NCBI GenBank assembly: GCA_000328365.1
Contig: KB294182.1
Coordinates: 14,267-78,266, forward strand
Source of the DNA: Capitella teleta
Lineage: Eukaryota; Annelida; Polychaeta; Capitellidae
Direction of reading: 5' to 3'
Length of the DNA stretch: 64,000 bases
This document shows positions 49,334-61,160 of this stretch, one piece after another; positions within the stretch are counted from its first letter, which is position 1, and each line of letters starts with the position of its first letter. The notes under the pieces are model-generated. The model was not told the DNA's origin. It was given only the letters and a program-made list of their open reading frames with translations, and did not search any database. The position numbers were made by a program, and so were the translations under genes.

Positions 49334-50578
49334 TAAATTGAAATCTTAACGCCTGGAGGACTTAACTTAAGTCCCAAAGTTAAGTTTCTTTCTGGAATCG
49401 GCCCATGGCCTTGTATTTACAGCCATGTATATTTAAATATATATATATATGGGCTGCTGATGTTTCCTCGACTTTCATGAGCTGCTTTGAAACTGGGGTC
49501 GCTGGTGCAGCTGGCATGGCAGTTGGCGCAGTTGTTGTGAGAAGGGGCATCATGGGTGGCATCAAGGCATCTGGTCGAGTTGGTGATGTAGTCATTTGAA
49601 TTGGTGAGTCAGACGAGTTGGCAAAGCCGGTTCAGCCAGCGCGTGAGGGACCATGGATGCAATGACTGTAACCAGGTTATCCTCTCCTGGCGTCAGTAGT
49701 CATGGCGTGGCTGGCATCAAGCTGTCTCCTCCATGATGTGGTACTGGAAAATCTTTGAGTATCACAGGTTCAATTCTCATCTTTGGAAGTGGCGTGTTGA
49801 GGGGGGGTGTAATTTCATAAAAACACACTGTTGCATAGTGTCACCTTGCAGGATCCATCAACTTTCACAACATACTGGTGGAACTGGCGGACTTCACAGA
49901 CAGTGTCGGTTTTGTCCCATTTTAAAGAATGTTGATTTGCCTGATTTTAAATGTGGACGTGGTCATTAACAGCCAGTAGTGGTAAACTTTTGGTGTGCTT
50001 AGATCAGCGTTCTGTGGCCGTTGCATAATGCTTCTTTTCGAGCGAGCAGCGTTTTGCACCAGGTGTTGTGTGGCTGGAATCTTTCAGAGAAAAAGGGGAT
50101 GAAGTCCTTGATCGGGTGGCCTAAAACACACATGACTGGTGAGAGTTCTTTGTCTCTGTCTGGAGTATTTTGGTATTGAATTATTGTGCGTTTAAATGTG
50201 TCAGTGTCAAAGTCTCCATTCAGAACGGTGTTGTCTGTGATCAGAAGTTTCATTGTCTTGACTCCAACTTCCGCACGGCAGTTGCTGTAAAGGTATGCCA
50301 CAGAAGATAGTCTGTTGTGGATGCCCCAATCTCTTAGTAGATTCCACGGCCAGTTCATCAGGGATGCCAAATTAATGAATGTGCGCCATAAGCATATGAT
50401 GAGTCCCTTGGCGCCATTGCATGCTCTTTAGACAATTGGCCAGTTGGTGAAACAGTCTACCATGACTAAGAAGTTGACACCTTTGTAGTGTAAGAAATCA
50501 GCGCAAACGTACTGAAACGGATAATCTGGTGGCGTCACTAAAGTTGGTGGTGGGCTTGACTGAGAGAAGGCCATGCGA

Positions 50579-50796
<218 letters not shown>

Positions 50797-51120
50797 CACT
50801 TTATTGTAACACGCCTTCTGCAACTGGCGTTGTTCGAAGGCGTGTTACAATTGGTATAAAGTGAAACATTACATAAAAATGAAGAAAACAAAATAAAGAA
50901 GTAAAATAATGAAATGATAAAAGGTAGGATAAAAGCTAAATAAAATATCAAAAAGATAGATAGGTCAAATTAATACTGTAAGTTAAAGAGTTAAACAGTC
51001 AAAAGGCATTTTTAAACTGATATGTTTTTAAAAGCGTTTTAAAAATTTGAGTGAATCGAATGAGCGGATAAAATTTGGAAGTTGCATCTTCCATAGAAAG
51101 GAATTGTGTCCGGGGTGATG
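50797..51120 (-). mobile_element. LINE/SINE 3' end with long hairpin, inserted in the Gypsy fossil
   Basis: Next to the (TAAA)n tail is a stem-loop: TTGTAACACGCCTTC (50804-50818) pairs perfectly with 50836-50850, and outer CACTTTAT pairs with ATAAAGTG (50856-50863). Such 3' hairpin plus short-tandem tail is typical of CR1/L2-type LINEs and the SINEs that use them. No coding part remains, and the 5' boundary near 51120 is approximate. Confidence 0.6.
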
Positions 51121-52250
51121 CTAGACAAGACCACAGATATGTCTGCTCTAGAAGTCGTTGCTGTGACGCCTTGGTGAGCCAGCTGGTACTTCATCTATTA
51201 TTGTGGGCAGTACCACAACACAGTCCTGGTGGAGGGCCATTCCCTCCAAGGCGTGGAGGTTATCATGAAACTGGAAGTACTCACGCCAAGAGTTTGGTAG
51301 CTTGCGGTTGTTTTCTGGGAAGCCTGATTCAAATGTGCCAACCATGTTTCGCATGCAACTATCGCTTGTAGTTGCTATTCTCTCCCATGTCACGATGTCA
51401 TGATTTGACACTCAGAAAGTTGATGGGGAAAGATGCAGCTGAGATTGTGTCCTCTTCAATGCCATCAATACTCTGTGATGCGGTATGTAAACCTATCAGT
51501 ATGGAAGTGGTAGGGTAGAAGCTATCTTTGTCCATTTTGATGGCTGCTACATCCTCGGAGAGTGTCAACATCTCAGCTTTGTCTGTTGGATGTTGCAAGA
51601 TTCCATCAGCAGTGCGATTTATGACCCCTTGGATGTGTACCAACAAAAACCTGTAGCAAATATGTCCTCCAGCTGTTGGTCACCAAATATCTCCAGGAGA
51701 GGTTTGTGATAAACAGCGATGATCAGGTCTTCACATCCAAGTACAAAGTATCTCGCTTTGTCTAGAGCATTAGCCACAGTCAAGGCTTCACCTTCAACTG
51801 GGACATAACGTGATTCTGCGAAGTGAGTGAATCTGCTACCCACAAGAAAGATTTTCCATCCAGTTTTGCAGCAGAATGGCTCTGCGCTGGGGCATGCACA
51901 GTGCTTTTGGAGCAGCCAAAATCCAATGCCTTTTTTGGACCAGTCTGTAGAAAGGCAGATTCGTTTTCATGGGCCGAATATCTGGACGCCTTCCTCAAAT
52001 TTGTTTAATATAGCGACCTTTGACTCTTTAAATAGGTTGTTCAAATGTTCGTTCTATTGGAATGATGATCCCGGCTTGAGTAGTTGCCTAAATGGATGCA
52101 TTTTGTTGGTCATGCTAAAAGCGTATGATACCTGATTGATGAGGTCGAAACCAGGATCTTGCATCTGTGATGTCTTTGAGAGTCGGAAAATTGAGTATTG
52201 CACAAAGGTACTTTCTGCATGGTCTGACCAAAAATACTCCATTTAGGTGG

Positions 52251-54056
52251 ATACACATCTTTGCCAAAACCGCCAATATGTTTTCTTAGAATTGTATGCA
52301 AAACACACTTTACATTATGATTTCTGGTGCGTTATGGCGACCCTACCACCAAATTGCTTCAGAGAATGGTCTGAACGGAAATGCATTTTTGTATTCACTG
52401 GGTCCAATTCCACAAAAATAATGTCCACTACAGACCCAAGCATGCCTAACAAACTCTACAATAAATTATTGTGCTCTAAAAGTACTAGTAGAATAATTTA
52501 GTTATTATAGTTTTGCTATTGTTTTTAGCCTCGCAGAGTGCATAAAATGGTAATTGAGAATCATTGCAGCTTTCCGCTTTGACCTGCAAATTTTGTGTTT
52601 TAGTGCATTATTAAGTTCGCGCAATAAAAACCAAATATCAAAAATGTAAAGATCTCAGTAAAATATGCCAAAGAGTGGCCGTAATAACCTCGATAATTTG
52701 ATAATATTCCATAAAATCATGACCCATCTGACAACACTGGAGGCTAGAATCCGAATTAGGAGCGTTCACTTGAGTGCATTTAGACACAGAACATGCAACA
52801 ATTGAATGAACGTTTTATTTTCGTTATTCTAAGAACAACAAAAAATTTGAATTCCATTGAACCAGCTTAGTTTTGACTTTGAAAATCGGCAGCAGGATAT
52901 TACAGGCAAATGCTATTATGCCCTCAATTTTACCCCCACGAATGGCATGATTTGTTGATTTAAAATATCATAATCTTCCATCAAGGAGCTTTTTAATACT
53001 ACATGACCCTAATTATAAAAATACCCCCATAAATCTGCTCAAAACAAATAATTTACTTGTAATGCACATATGAAGTATAAACTAAGTAAATTTTCAGGCC
53101 ACTGAATCTTGGTATTTATTTTGATAAAATAATGCTACATGATTGTATATGTAATTATTACATTATATCTATAGTATAACATTGTAATATTATAATGTAT
53201 ATCACTTATTATTACAAATCATGTAGAATAGCACAGTTTAATTCTATAATAAATGCACCCAGAAGTTAGAACATAACATACGAATACATTATAATTATAA
53301 AAATCAATCATTATAATGGAATCTGAAATGAACAAGAAATAAATTAGGTAGAGATACAATTAGAAGAATTTGATAAATCGTTGTACTTTAATTAATTTTA
53401 ACTATTCATAATAAGCATCTTCATTTATTTTAACAGCACATGTAGAATAATGTGAAATTAAAATAAAATAATTTTAACAGAATAAAAAACAAAGAAAACT
53501 AAAGACAAAAATGTTAATAATTAGCAAAGCATTCTGTGGAATTAAAAAATCATATATAATTATTATCAACAAAAGAATATTATTTAACTGTAAGTGGCAG
53601 CAAAAAAATTCCAAATATTGACACAGCTAGAGATTATGATTAAATAAATAACAATCTTAGTACACATATATGCAGCTAACACGCAGCAAGGCGATGGTAT
53701 GTAGACCTCGCCCGGTTAATCTGTGCTAACGTATGATAAGAAAACATTGATTCAGCACCCATATCTAGATTTTTGAAAAGTATAATGGTTATATTACATG
53801 GGTCCTGATATCGATGCATCATGGATAAAGGTCAGCTTTTTCTGTAACTCAGTGCAACTGTAAGTCTGGAAACATTTTTGCCGAATCCTATAACCACCCA
53901 AAACCAGTTAACTGGCGATGCGATGTCAGAATATTATGCGCGATATTGTGTGATGAAATGTGTTGCATATGTGATAAAATATAACCATATTTATATTATT
54001 CTGTGATTTACATGTTATAGATAAAATGCTATCAGGAAACTTAACTGACCTGTTTA
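52251..54056. other. AT-rich intergenic DNA
   Basis: Strongly AT-rich, no open frame of note, no transposon ends recognised. Confidence 0.6.
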
Positions 54057-54582
54057 TACTGTAAATTCATTAATTTTTGCGCGGAATTTAATTTCGCTAT
54101 GTTCGCGATCGCGATCATCCATGAAAATTCATATCGCGAAAATGTTTGCCCCTAAAATGTGGGGTACTAGAACGTGATGTAATGGTGAGGAATTGCAGTA
54201 TGTGAACGAGTGGCTGGATGAGCGCGGGATGGATGATTCCCGGAAAGCTCGCAGTTTTAATGGCTGGAAATCTATTACTAAGAAACTGTCAAAAGAGAGG
54301 CAGACTGAAATATTGTTTTTATGCACGTTACAGTTCTAGTCATTCTTGACACCGCAGCGCGTTCACATTCCTAGAAATAAGGCCGAGAGGCAGACTCGAA
54401 CCAAAAGTTGTTTTGGCTAAAGGCTGCATGAGACTTGTAAACATACGCCAACAGCATGCATCTGGTAGCCTAAAAAAAGGTCATTAACCCACGCTCGGCC
54501 GCAAAATTATATACCACCAAACTTTTTGGCTTGCGCTCGACTGCGAAATAAAATACCTGCGAAAATTAATGAATTTACAGTA
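54057..54582. mobile_element. Tc1/mariner-type MITE
   Basis: 526 bp including TA duplications at both ends. The inverted repeats start CTGTAAATTCATTAATTTT (left) and match the right end (AAAATTAATGAATTTACAG). Non-coding. Confidence 0.85.
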
Positions 54583-56050
54583 TTGTCAGCTGGGCTGGTT
54601 GACACTGTTTAAAAGTCGACAGCACTTAATTGCTGGCCTTTCTGCGTGCTGTGAGTAAATCTCCTCACGTCCATGTCAACCTGCAGGATGACAACACATG
54701 CTGCCAGGATCTACAAGCATACAGTGATCAATTATGCCACGAAAAAAAGCCACAAATTATTTCCCGCAGCCCCTCCGGACCTCCTGCCAGCCTGCCTGCA
54801 GAAAACAGAGAAAAGAAACCACAAATGTAAAAACGACTGTAATGTGAAATTCGACTCAGGCAAATGCAACAACCTCCACTTTAACAAAAACAACCCAAAA
54901 TGCAATGCTCAATAAACCTTGGCATTACCTTTTACATTGAAAAAACACTCCATTTTTTAGATCTTTGTAATGTTTAGGGGTGGTTGTAGATGTGTGGATC
55001 AATATGCAAGATGGTGGAAAAATTGACTTTATCATCACTGTAAGTTATGCATGAAGAGTACAAGTGCATGTATGCTTTGGATACAGTATAATAACGTATC
55101 CGACCTGTGCTACAGTTATCATATCATAACATTCACTGATTTCAATAGAATGAAGTTATAAACAAGGGTACGTGCAGAGGTAAAATGATGATGAAACACT
55201 GCTCTTCACTTATTGATATGCATATTTGAGTTGACTTTGACATAAAGGTTTCGAAAGTTACTCATGGGGACACAAAATGAATTCGAGTTTTGGAGCTTTT
55301 TGAGTTATGGTAGTTTGACATATTGTTAAAATTACAACAACACAAAAATAACATCGAAATAATTTAAATGAGGGCGACAAAGGTGATGACTAACCTACAT
55401 AACCTTTTGCATCCCCAAAGACTGAAAATAAGAACTTTGACTACCAACCCAGACTAACAGATGGTTAAGGACTGACTTGATTGAGACTACAGGTTGGATC
55501 ATTAAAAGACTAACCACCATTAATCATACAGACGCCCTCTTTCAGGAAACGCCAACCCAATGATGCAGACACAAACAGAAGAGCAAAACAGTTACTTATT
55601 GGACTTCCTTCCAACACCACACCATTACAGCATGGAACACACTCTGCAAGCACCATCAACTCTCCCACCATTAATGCCATCAAATCTCACATGAGCAACA
55701 TTCAATTTTCAAACACCACTCCCTAAAATTCAACTACACCAACATCAACAACTCACCCACCATCTTATTCAATGTTAAAATAACATAAATTAACAAACAG
55801 ACCAAGGGTCATGGGTTGCTCCATTCTCAAAAAAGTGGCCCAACATTCTCAATAAGTTAGGTTAAGCAAGTCAAGATGTTTCGAGTAGTCTGCAGACATT
55901 TTTATTTAGGAGATAATATTGTTGGTATCCTGTCTCGGTTAACAGGTTAAGCTGAAAGGGAACCGATTCGCAAATTAATCCATTTGCAATTTTCTTTGTG
56001 ATACATGGTAGCGAGTAATTATACACGACTCGTGTAATACTCGAGCCAGT
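54583..56050. other. Intergenic between MITE and NOC4L
   Basis: Holds a LINE scrap (listed separately) and otherwise unassigned AT-rich DNA. Confidence 0.5.
55540..55760 (+). pseudogene. LINE C-terminal scrap
   Basis: One frame reads PSNTTPLQHGTHSASTINSP, NAIKSHMSNIQF, resembling the extreme C-terminus of CR1/L2-like ORF2 (xxP..WNxLPxxIxxxxSxxxFKxxL). Decayed. Confidence 0.45.
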
Positions 56051-56058
56051 ACCGTGGT

Positions 56059-56099
56059 ATGCAAATTAGGTCCGGGCAGAGGGAGCGCGTCGTGATTGG
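56059..56099 (+). promoter_or_regulatory. NOC4L upstream elements: octamer-like and inverted CCAAT
   Basis: ATGCAAAT at 56059-56066 and ATTGG (CCAAT inverted) at 56095-56099, about 95-130 bp before the start codon. Motif matches only. Confidence 0.35.
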
Positions 56100-56191
56100 T
56101 TCAGAATCCAAGATGTCAGCCTCCATTGCCTAAAGCATGCAAAATCTCATATTCATTTATTTTGATTACCTTTCTTGCTAGCAATCTGAAA

Positions 56192-59100
56192 ATGAGTACC
56201 AAATCGATCATCGCTGAGGTCAATAAAAAGGCGGCCGAATTTATCGCAGATCGGCGGAATTCAAACAATGCCATTGATGTGATATCGTTTTGTCAAGTAT
56301 GTATCTCAGACGCGTGAGACGGTCGACTCTCGACGTTTGTGATAGAGTGAAAGTGTTTGTTTTATTACTATAATTTGTTATTTTTGGCTTGTTTTTGAGT
56401 TATCTAGTCAGTAGCAAGCTAGTGCTGATGCTTATGTTACTTTACAACTTGCTTCTACATCGGTCATTTTACGTGGATGGCTACCAGGCGGCGTTCTCTC
56501 GCACTATGAACGAGTGAACGAGTATCTTCTGGTCATTTATTTATTCATTTTATGTGTTTCTCTTTTTATCTTTATTCTTTATTTATCTATTCATTTATTT
56601 ATTTATCTGTTCATTTGTTATGATCTTGTTCTGTTGTTTTGGGGAAGGGGGGGAGGGAAGTAGGGCTTATTATTTGGTTGGATATTCCAGTTTTAGTTTA
56701 GTTTTATTTCAGTTATTACTGTATTATTTATGAGGTTATATCTTTTAGAAATAGAAGATAAAGAGAAACTTGAACGTCAGATTGTAACAGTGTCGAAACA
56801 AAGGCACTTTAATCCAATCAACCTGAACCTGAACCTCACTCTTACTCTATCATCTATTTCCCACAGATTCAGGTTCAGGTTATTTGGATTAAAGTGCCTT
56901 TGTTTTAGCAGTGTTACAATTCGACGCTCGAGTTTCTTTTTTTTATATATCTTCTACGAAAGATATATTTTAATAAATAATACGAGTTTAATTAGATATT
57001 TAATTCTGCCAATCCCTCTGATTCTGAACTATTAAGTGAGTTATTGACTCTACACAACCCAACAAAAATAATGGGACATAGTTTTAAACTAGCCAAAAGC
57101 AGATAAAAAAATACCTTAAGATCACAATCATTTTCCCAAAAAGTAGTAAATAACTGGAACTCACTACCCCAATCAATAGATTAATCCAAAAACATAAATA
57201 AATTTAAAAACAATCATTTGTGGGTTCGTCATACATGAATTAGGTTGATTATGGAGAAAGAAAATTTGATTGAAAATAAGTAATATTAACATTTCTAACT
57301 AAAATTTGTACTTAAAAAAAGCTTTTAATGAAAAACTCATTCTATTAAAACACTGTTCATCATTCAATTTCTGACTTCTGAGTGAATTGCAAATGACTAT
57401 TTTGTTCTTTTGGTCTTTCAGCATGGCAAGACGCCGGTTGTGTTGGCTGCGATCGAGGGATTGCAAAATATATTCACGACGGCCATCAGTTCTGCCCAGC
57501 TGAAGAGGAATCTGTCAAATGATGACTCATCCAGTAAGTATTCCATACTGCATTGCCTATCCACCGCCTTTCACACAGGTGCGTGCCGTCTGGATGTGCA
57601 GAATAATTCCGCAGGGTCACAGTCAATTCTCCTCAACGGGTCAGCTACAATAGCCCGCTAATGTAAACGCACACATGTAAAGAAATTAGATGGGAAATCT
57701 TTCTGGTCTGCAATATTGTAAGGAACTCATCATGTTCAACTGTGATGTCTTTTATTTTGTTTCTGATGTCATTTAAACCTTGAACATTTTATGATTTCTT
57801 TTTCAGTTCTGTGTTCATAAAAGTTATCATTTTTTTTTTCTAGAACTTCCTCCAGAAGAGCAATACAAAATCTGGCTGAACGGCTGCTACACAGATGCTA
57901 AAAAGCAACTTCTCTCAATGTGCTCAACTGGAGAGCCCAAAATACAAGTGCGTGTTTTGGAAAGGATGATAATTTTTGTTTACAAATCCTTGACATTTTT
58001 TTCTTTTCTTCTCAATTTCCCAGAAAGCGNNNNNNNNNNNNNNNNNNNNNNNNNNNNNNNNNNNNNNNNNNNNNNNNNNAACTGCTGGAAACGGAAGGGT
58101 TAAACCCTTTAAGTAAGGAGAACCCTGATAATTTGTTCCCTCAAAAAATATGCCGGGTATGTTTTCAGCCACCTTTCTGAAATCTAATCTTTGATTTCAA
58201 TGATTGAATTTCTTTTCAGCTCATCCTTATAGCACTATTGAGTCATACACGAGTCAATGATGAACTCATTACGCTCTACAGAACGTATTTAGAGTATGCT
58301 GATGTGTTGTTCAACACGATGGAATTGGTCACCAGTATTCTCAATAAAGAGACCAAGAAGGTGATTTTCAAATTTTGAATATTTGATTTGGTTTCATTTT
58401 TTCGTTTTGTAGAATGACGTCTTTTTGCACAATGTTTATCACCTGATTCAAGATCTCACTTTGCCTAAAACCCTTAAAGAAGATCGATCAAAATCCGGGA
58501 AAGCGTTTCTCACATTCAAACCGGGTATGGTAGGCTCTGAGGCTAAAAATGAAGACTTATTTGTTATGTTTCAGAAAACGGTGAAGCCAAGAGTTGTCGT
58601 GCTGATGAGCATAAGAAATGTTTTTCCACATTGTACTTAACATTCCTCAGTCAGAAGGTGTGTATCTGTCTTTGATCTTGAAGGCTCTAGAATCCCTGAT
58701 CATTTCAGCTGAGTGCCAGTCTGTACAAAAAAGTCCTCATAAGTATTCACGATAAAATCATGCCCCGCATGGCCAACCCTCTCCTGTTGGCTGACTTCTT
58801 AACGGAATCCTACAACATAGGCGGCGCCATCAGTCTCCTAGCGCTCAACGGGCTCTTCATCCTCATTAATAACTACAACCTGTAGGTTATTTAATCCTTT
58901 ATTTAATTAATTATCATCTGAAAACATTCATTACAGTGATTACCCTGACTTTTACGGCAAATTATACCAGCTTCTAGAACCTTCAGTTTTCCACGTCAAA
59001 TATTCAGCTCGCTTCTTCCATCTGTTGAACCTTTTCTTATCATCAACGTAAGTGTTCATGTCATTAGTCGTCAAATTGAATCTTGGTTTTTTTCAATTCA

Positions 59101-59784
59101 GTCATCTTCCTGGGTACCTGGTGGCCGCGTTCATCAAACGCCTTGCTCGTCTCGGCTTGACCGCACCCCCAGCCGCTCTGACCATCGTGGTTCCGTTCAT
59201 CTACAACCTGACACGTCGTCACCCCAGTTGCTCTGTTCTCATCCACAGAGCTGAAACCACTGATGGTGCGTGCTCCATCAACTCATTTTGCAATGTTTTA
59301 TATTTTCGTGTTTTCTGAGGCTTTGCTAGTGATCCCTTCATCATGACGGAGAATGATCCTTCGAAATGTCGAGCGCTCGAGAGCTCTCTGTGGGAGTTAC
59401 AAGTTGGTTTTTATGTCTGTATATTAATTGTGTGATTTTGCTTTCTTTCATTTTTCAGACTCTGCAGAGTCATTATTACTATATTGTATCAATTGACTCT
59501 AGGCAGTTGGAGCAGGTGCTTCCGAAACTCGAGACGGACTTATCGGATATCTTGGAAACGAGCATTGATGATGTGAGTATTAAAATACTTTAACAATTTT
59601 ATTTCAAGTTGGAAATTTGCTTATGTGATTCCTTTCCTTCAAATTCTTTTCTCTTTTGTTTTAGTTGGTGAAGAAAGAGAACAGTAAAAAGTACAAGTTG
59701 AATTCAGTGCCTGTAACCTTTGACCCTCCAAAAGGACTATTTGGAGCTAAGGATTGCCCTTTCAATGATATGTGGTCTCTTTAG
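56192..59784 (+). CDS. NOC4L: Nucleolar complex protein 4 homolog (NOC4L)
   Basis: Nucleolar factor partnering NOP14 in 40S subunit maturation (family knowledge). Exons: 56192-56296, 57422-57533, 57844-57947, 58024-58156 (contains a 50-N gap), 58220-58360, 58413-58524, 58575-58657, 58709-58881, 58937-59047, 59102-59265, 59320-59402, 59459-59572, 59665-59784. Protein about 515 aa, matching human (516). The start MSTKSIIAEVNKKAAEF is the Met that gives the family N-terminus. The CBF/NOC signature is strong: LYKKVLISIHDKIMPR, ISLLALNGLFILINNYNL, YPDFYGKLYQLLEPSVFHVK and LPGYLVAAFIKRLARL. Most introns in the 3' half are 50-62 bp. Intron 1 carries a foldback element and a LINE scrap. The AATAAA signal begins one base after the stop codon. 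Confidence 0.95.
56751..56956. mobile_element. Foldback element in NOC4L intron 1
   Basis: Two arms of about 85 bp are inverted copies of each other around a ~35-nt centre. For example, CAAAGGCACTTTAATCCAA (left) mirrors TTGGATTAAAGTGCCTTTG (right). Probably a MITE made mainly of terminal inverted repeats. Confidence 0.8.
57063..57215 (+). pseudogene. LINE C-terminal scrap in NOC4L intron 1
   Basis: Reads GHSFKLAKSR, stop, KNTLRSQSFSQKVVNNWNSL, PQSID, the typical C-terminal motif of CR1/L2-like LINEs. Contains stops. Confidence 0.7.
58030..58079. other. Assembly gap (50 N) inside NOC4L exon 4
   Basis: If the exon is unbroken, the frame requires a gap length of 1 mod 3; 50 is 2 mod 3. So the length is arbitrary, or an intron hides here. 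Confidence 0.95.
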
Positions 59785-59785
59785 T

Positions 59786-59791
59786 AATAAA
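59786..59791 (+). terminator. NOC4L poly(A) signal AATAAA
   Basis: Starts one base after the stop codon, predicting a 3' UTR of only about 20-30 nt. Confidence 0.6.
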
Positions 59792-59794
59792 TGC

Positions 59795-61160
59795 GTTCAA
59801 ATATTTCCTTCAGTACAGTGTGGATCAATTACTCTTTTGGAAAATTCCCATATTAAGCTGAAGAGGTCCAACACCTGAAATGCCCTCCATAAGCTAAGGA
59901 ATCCATGTTTCACGCAGTTTTCACGCTTCTTCGCTAGTGTTCTCCACGGCAACCAAAATTTTTAATTCAACTTGGAAGTTTCTATTACTGAGCACATACT
60001 TATAAATTATTGGCGAATATAATATTTGATGTTTTTTTAGATTTTGGTTATATTGGCGATATTAATTTAAATAATTTTGGCATACTGAAACCTCGATGTG
60101 TCGAACAACCGTCCCTAGAATTTCTATCTGTGTCAAAGTTTTTTCGAAGTCTCAACGATTTTCCTATATTTTACTATTAGCATTAACATCAGTCCCTCAA
60201 AACATCTCATTCTGGAATTGATCGGCATATTTTCGATCGATAGCTTGAAGTTGAAAAATTCTATAAGCATATTTATCAGTTTGGTTACTTCAAAGAGTTA
60301 GAAACAGTTGTTCACAAAGCATCAAAACATCCCCGCCCCCACAATGGAGTTGGTAGCCTTTACCTCTCCTCTGTTTAAGCCGCGACCAAAGCGAGGCTGA
60401 CTTCAAAGATCAACGGAACGTGGATATCAACTATGGCTTTGTTGTTGGTGTGCTAGTGATGATGATCTTTAATGAATTGCCGACAAAAGACTTTGATATT
60501 ACTTTCACATTTTGACATTACTTTTTTATTTATATTTGTTAATTAAAAGTTTCAATCACAAAATCATAGCCTCTCAGTTTGTAAGTGCATAACGCATATC
60601 GTCATTTCGTGTCCACGAAACTTTGCTGTTATACAGAATATCTTGCTTCAGTACGAGATATTCGAGATAAGAGGAAATAAAAGCAGAGATTTCATTTAAA
60701 TTTTTTTAGTGCAGAAATTCAGACAAACAGAGCAGATGATGTCACGTGACATACAACGGCAGACGCCACAAATCGATTCATGAGACAAAAATGAGAAGGA
60801 GATTGGGATCTATGACATTGAATAATTGGAGCGAATATAGTTATTTAGAATAATATTTTAAGCGTCTACAATAAAAACGACTGAAGCATGGAGAATCATT
60901 GCTGACCAGCAAACAAAATATAATAAATATGAAACTGTAAAATCAAAACAAGAAATTCCCAAGAAGATGTGAACTCTTGACATTCACATGACAGGGTGCT
61001 ATGAAAATTCAGGCCACATAAATATGTTACAAGATTTGCAACATACACAAAATAAAAATCAAACTAAAAACAAAATATTTTCAGAAAATTCTGAAGAAAA
61101 AAAACACCCCCCTAACAATCATCTAAAGTTTCAAACACAAGTATCAAAATTTTGACGTTA
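59795..61160. other. Convergent intergenic DNA between NOC4L and APPBP2
   Basis: No gene. Near 60085-60180 (CTGAAACCTCGATGTGTCGAA) and near 60650-60680 are stretches resembling pogo/Tigger-type transposon ends; boundaries could not be fixed. Confidence 0.45.

Larger units (their letters stand above)
47693..49404. mobile_element. Inverted-repeat DNA element split by a LINE insertion
   Basis: Left end GGGCCGATTCCTGAAAGAAA and right end the complement of GGGCCGATTCCAGAAAGAAA form clear inverted repeats, with ACTTAAG motifs inside both ends. A LINE 3' part interrupts it. A related unoccupied sequence at about 47262-47310 (ATATGAAGCTGGCCTTATAA) matches the two flanks joined, showing the empty site. 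Confidence 0.75.

Noticed and set aside
51148-52301. Several short minus-strand open frames as host genes
   Set aside because: They are pieces of the Gypsy fossil and are reported only as that element.
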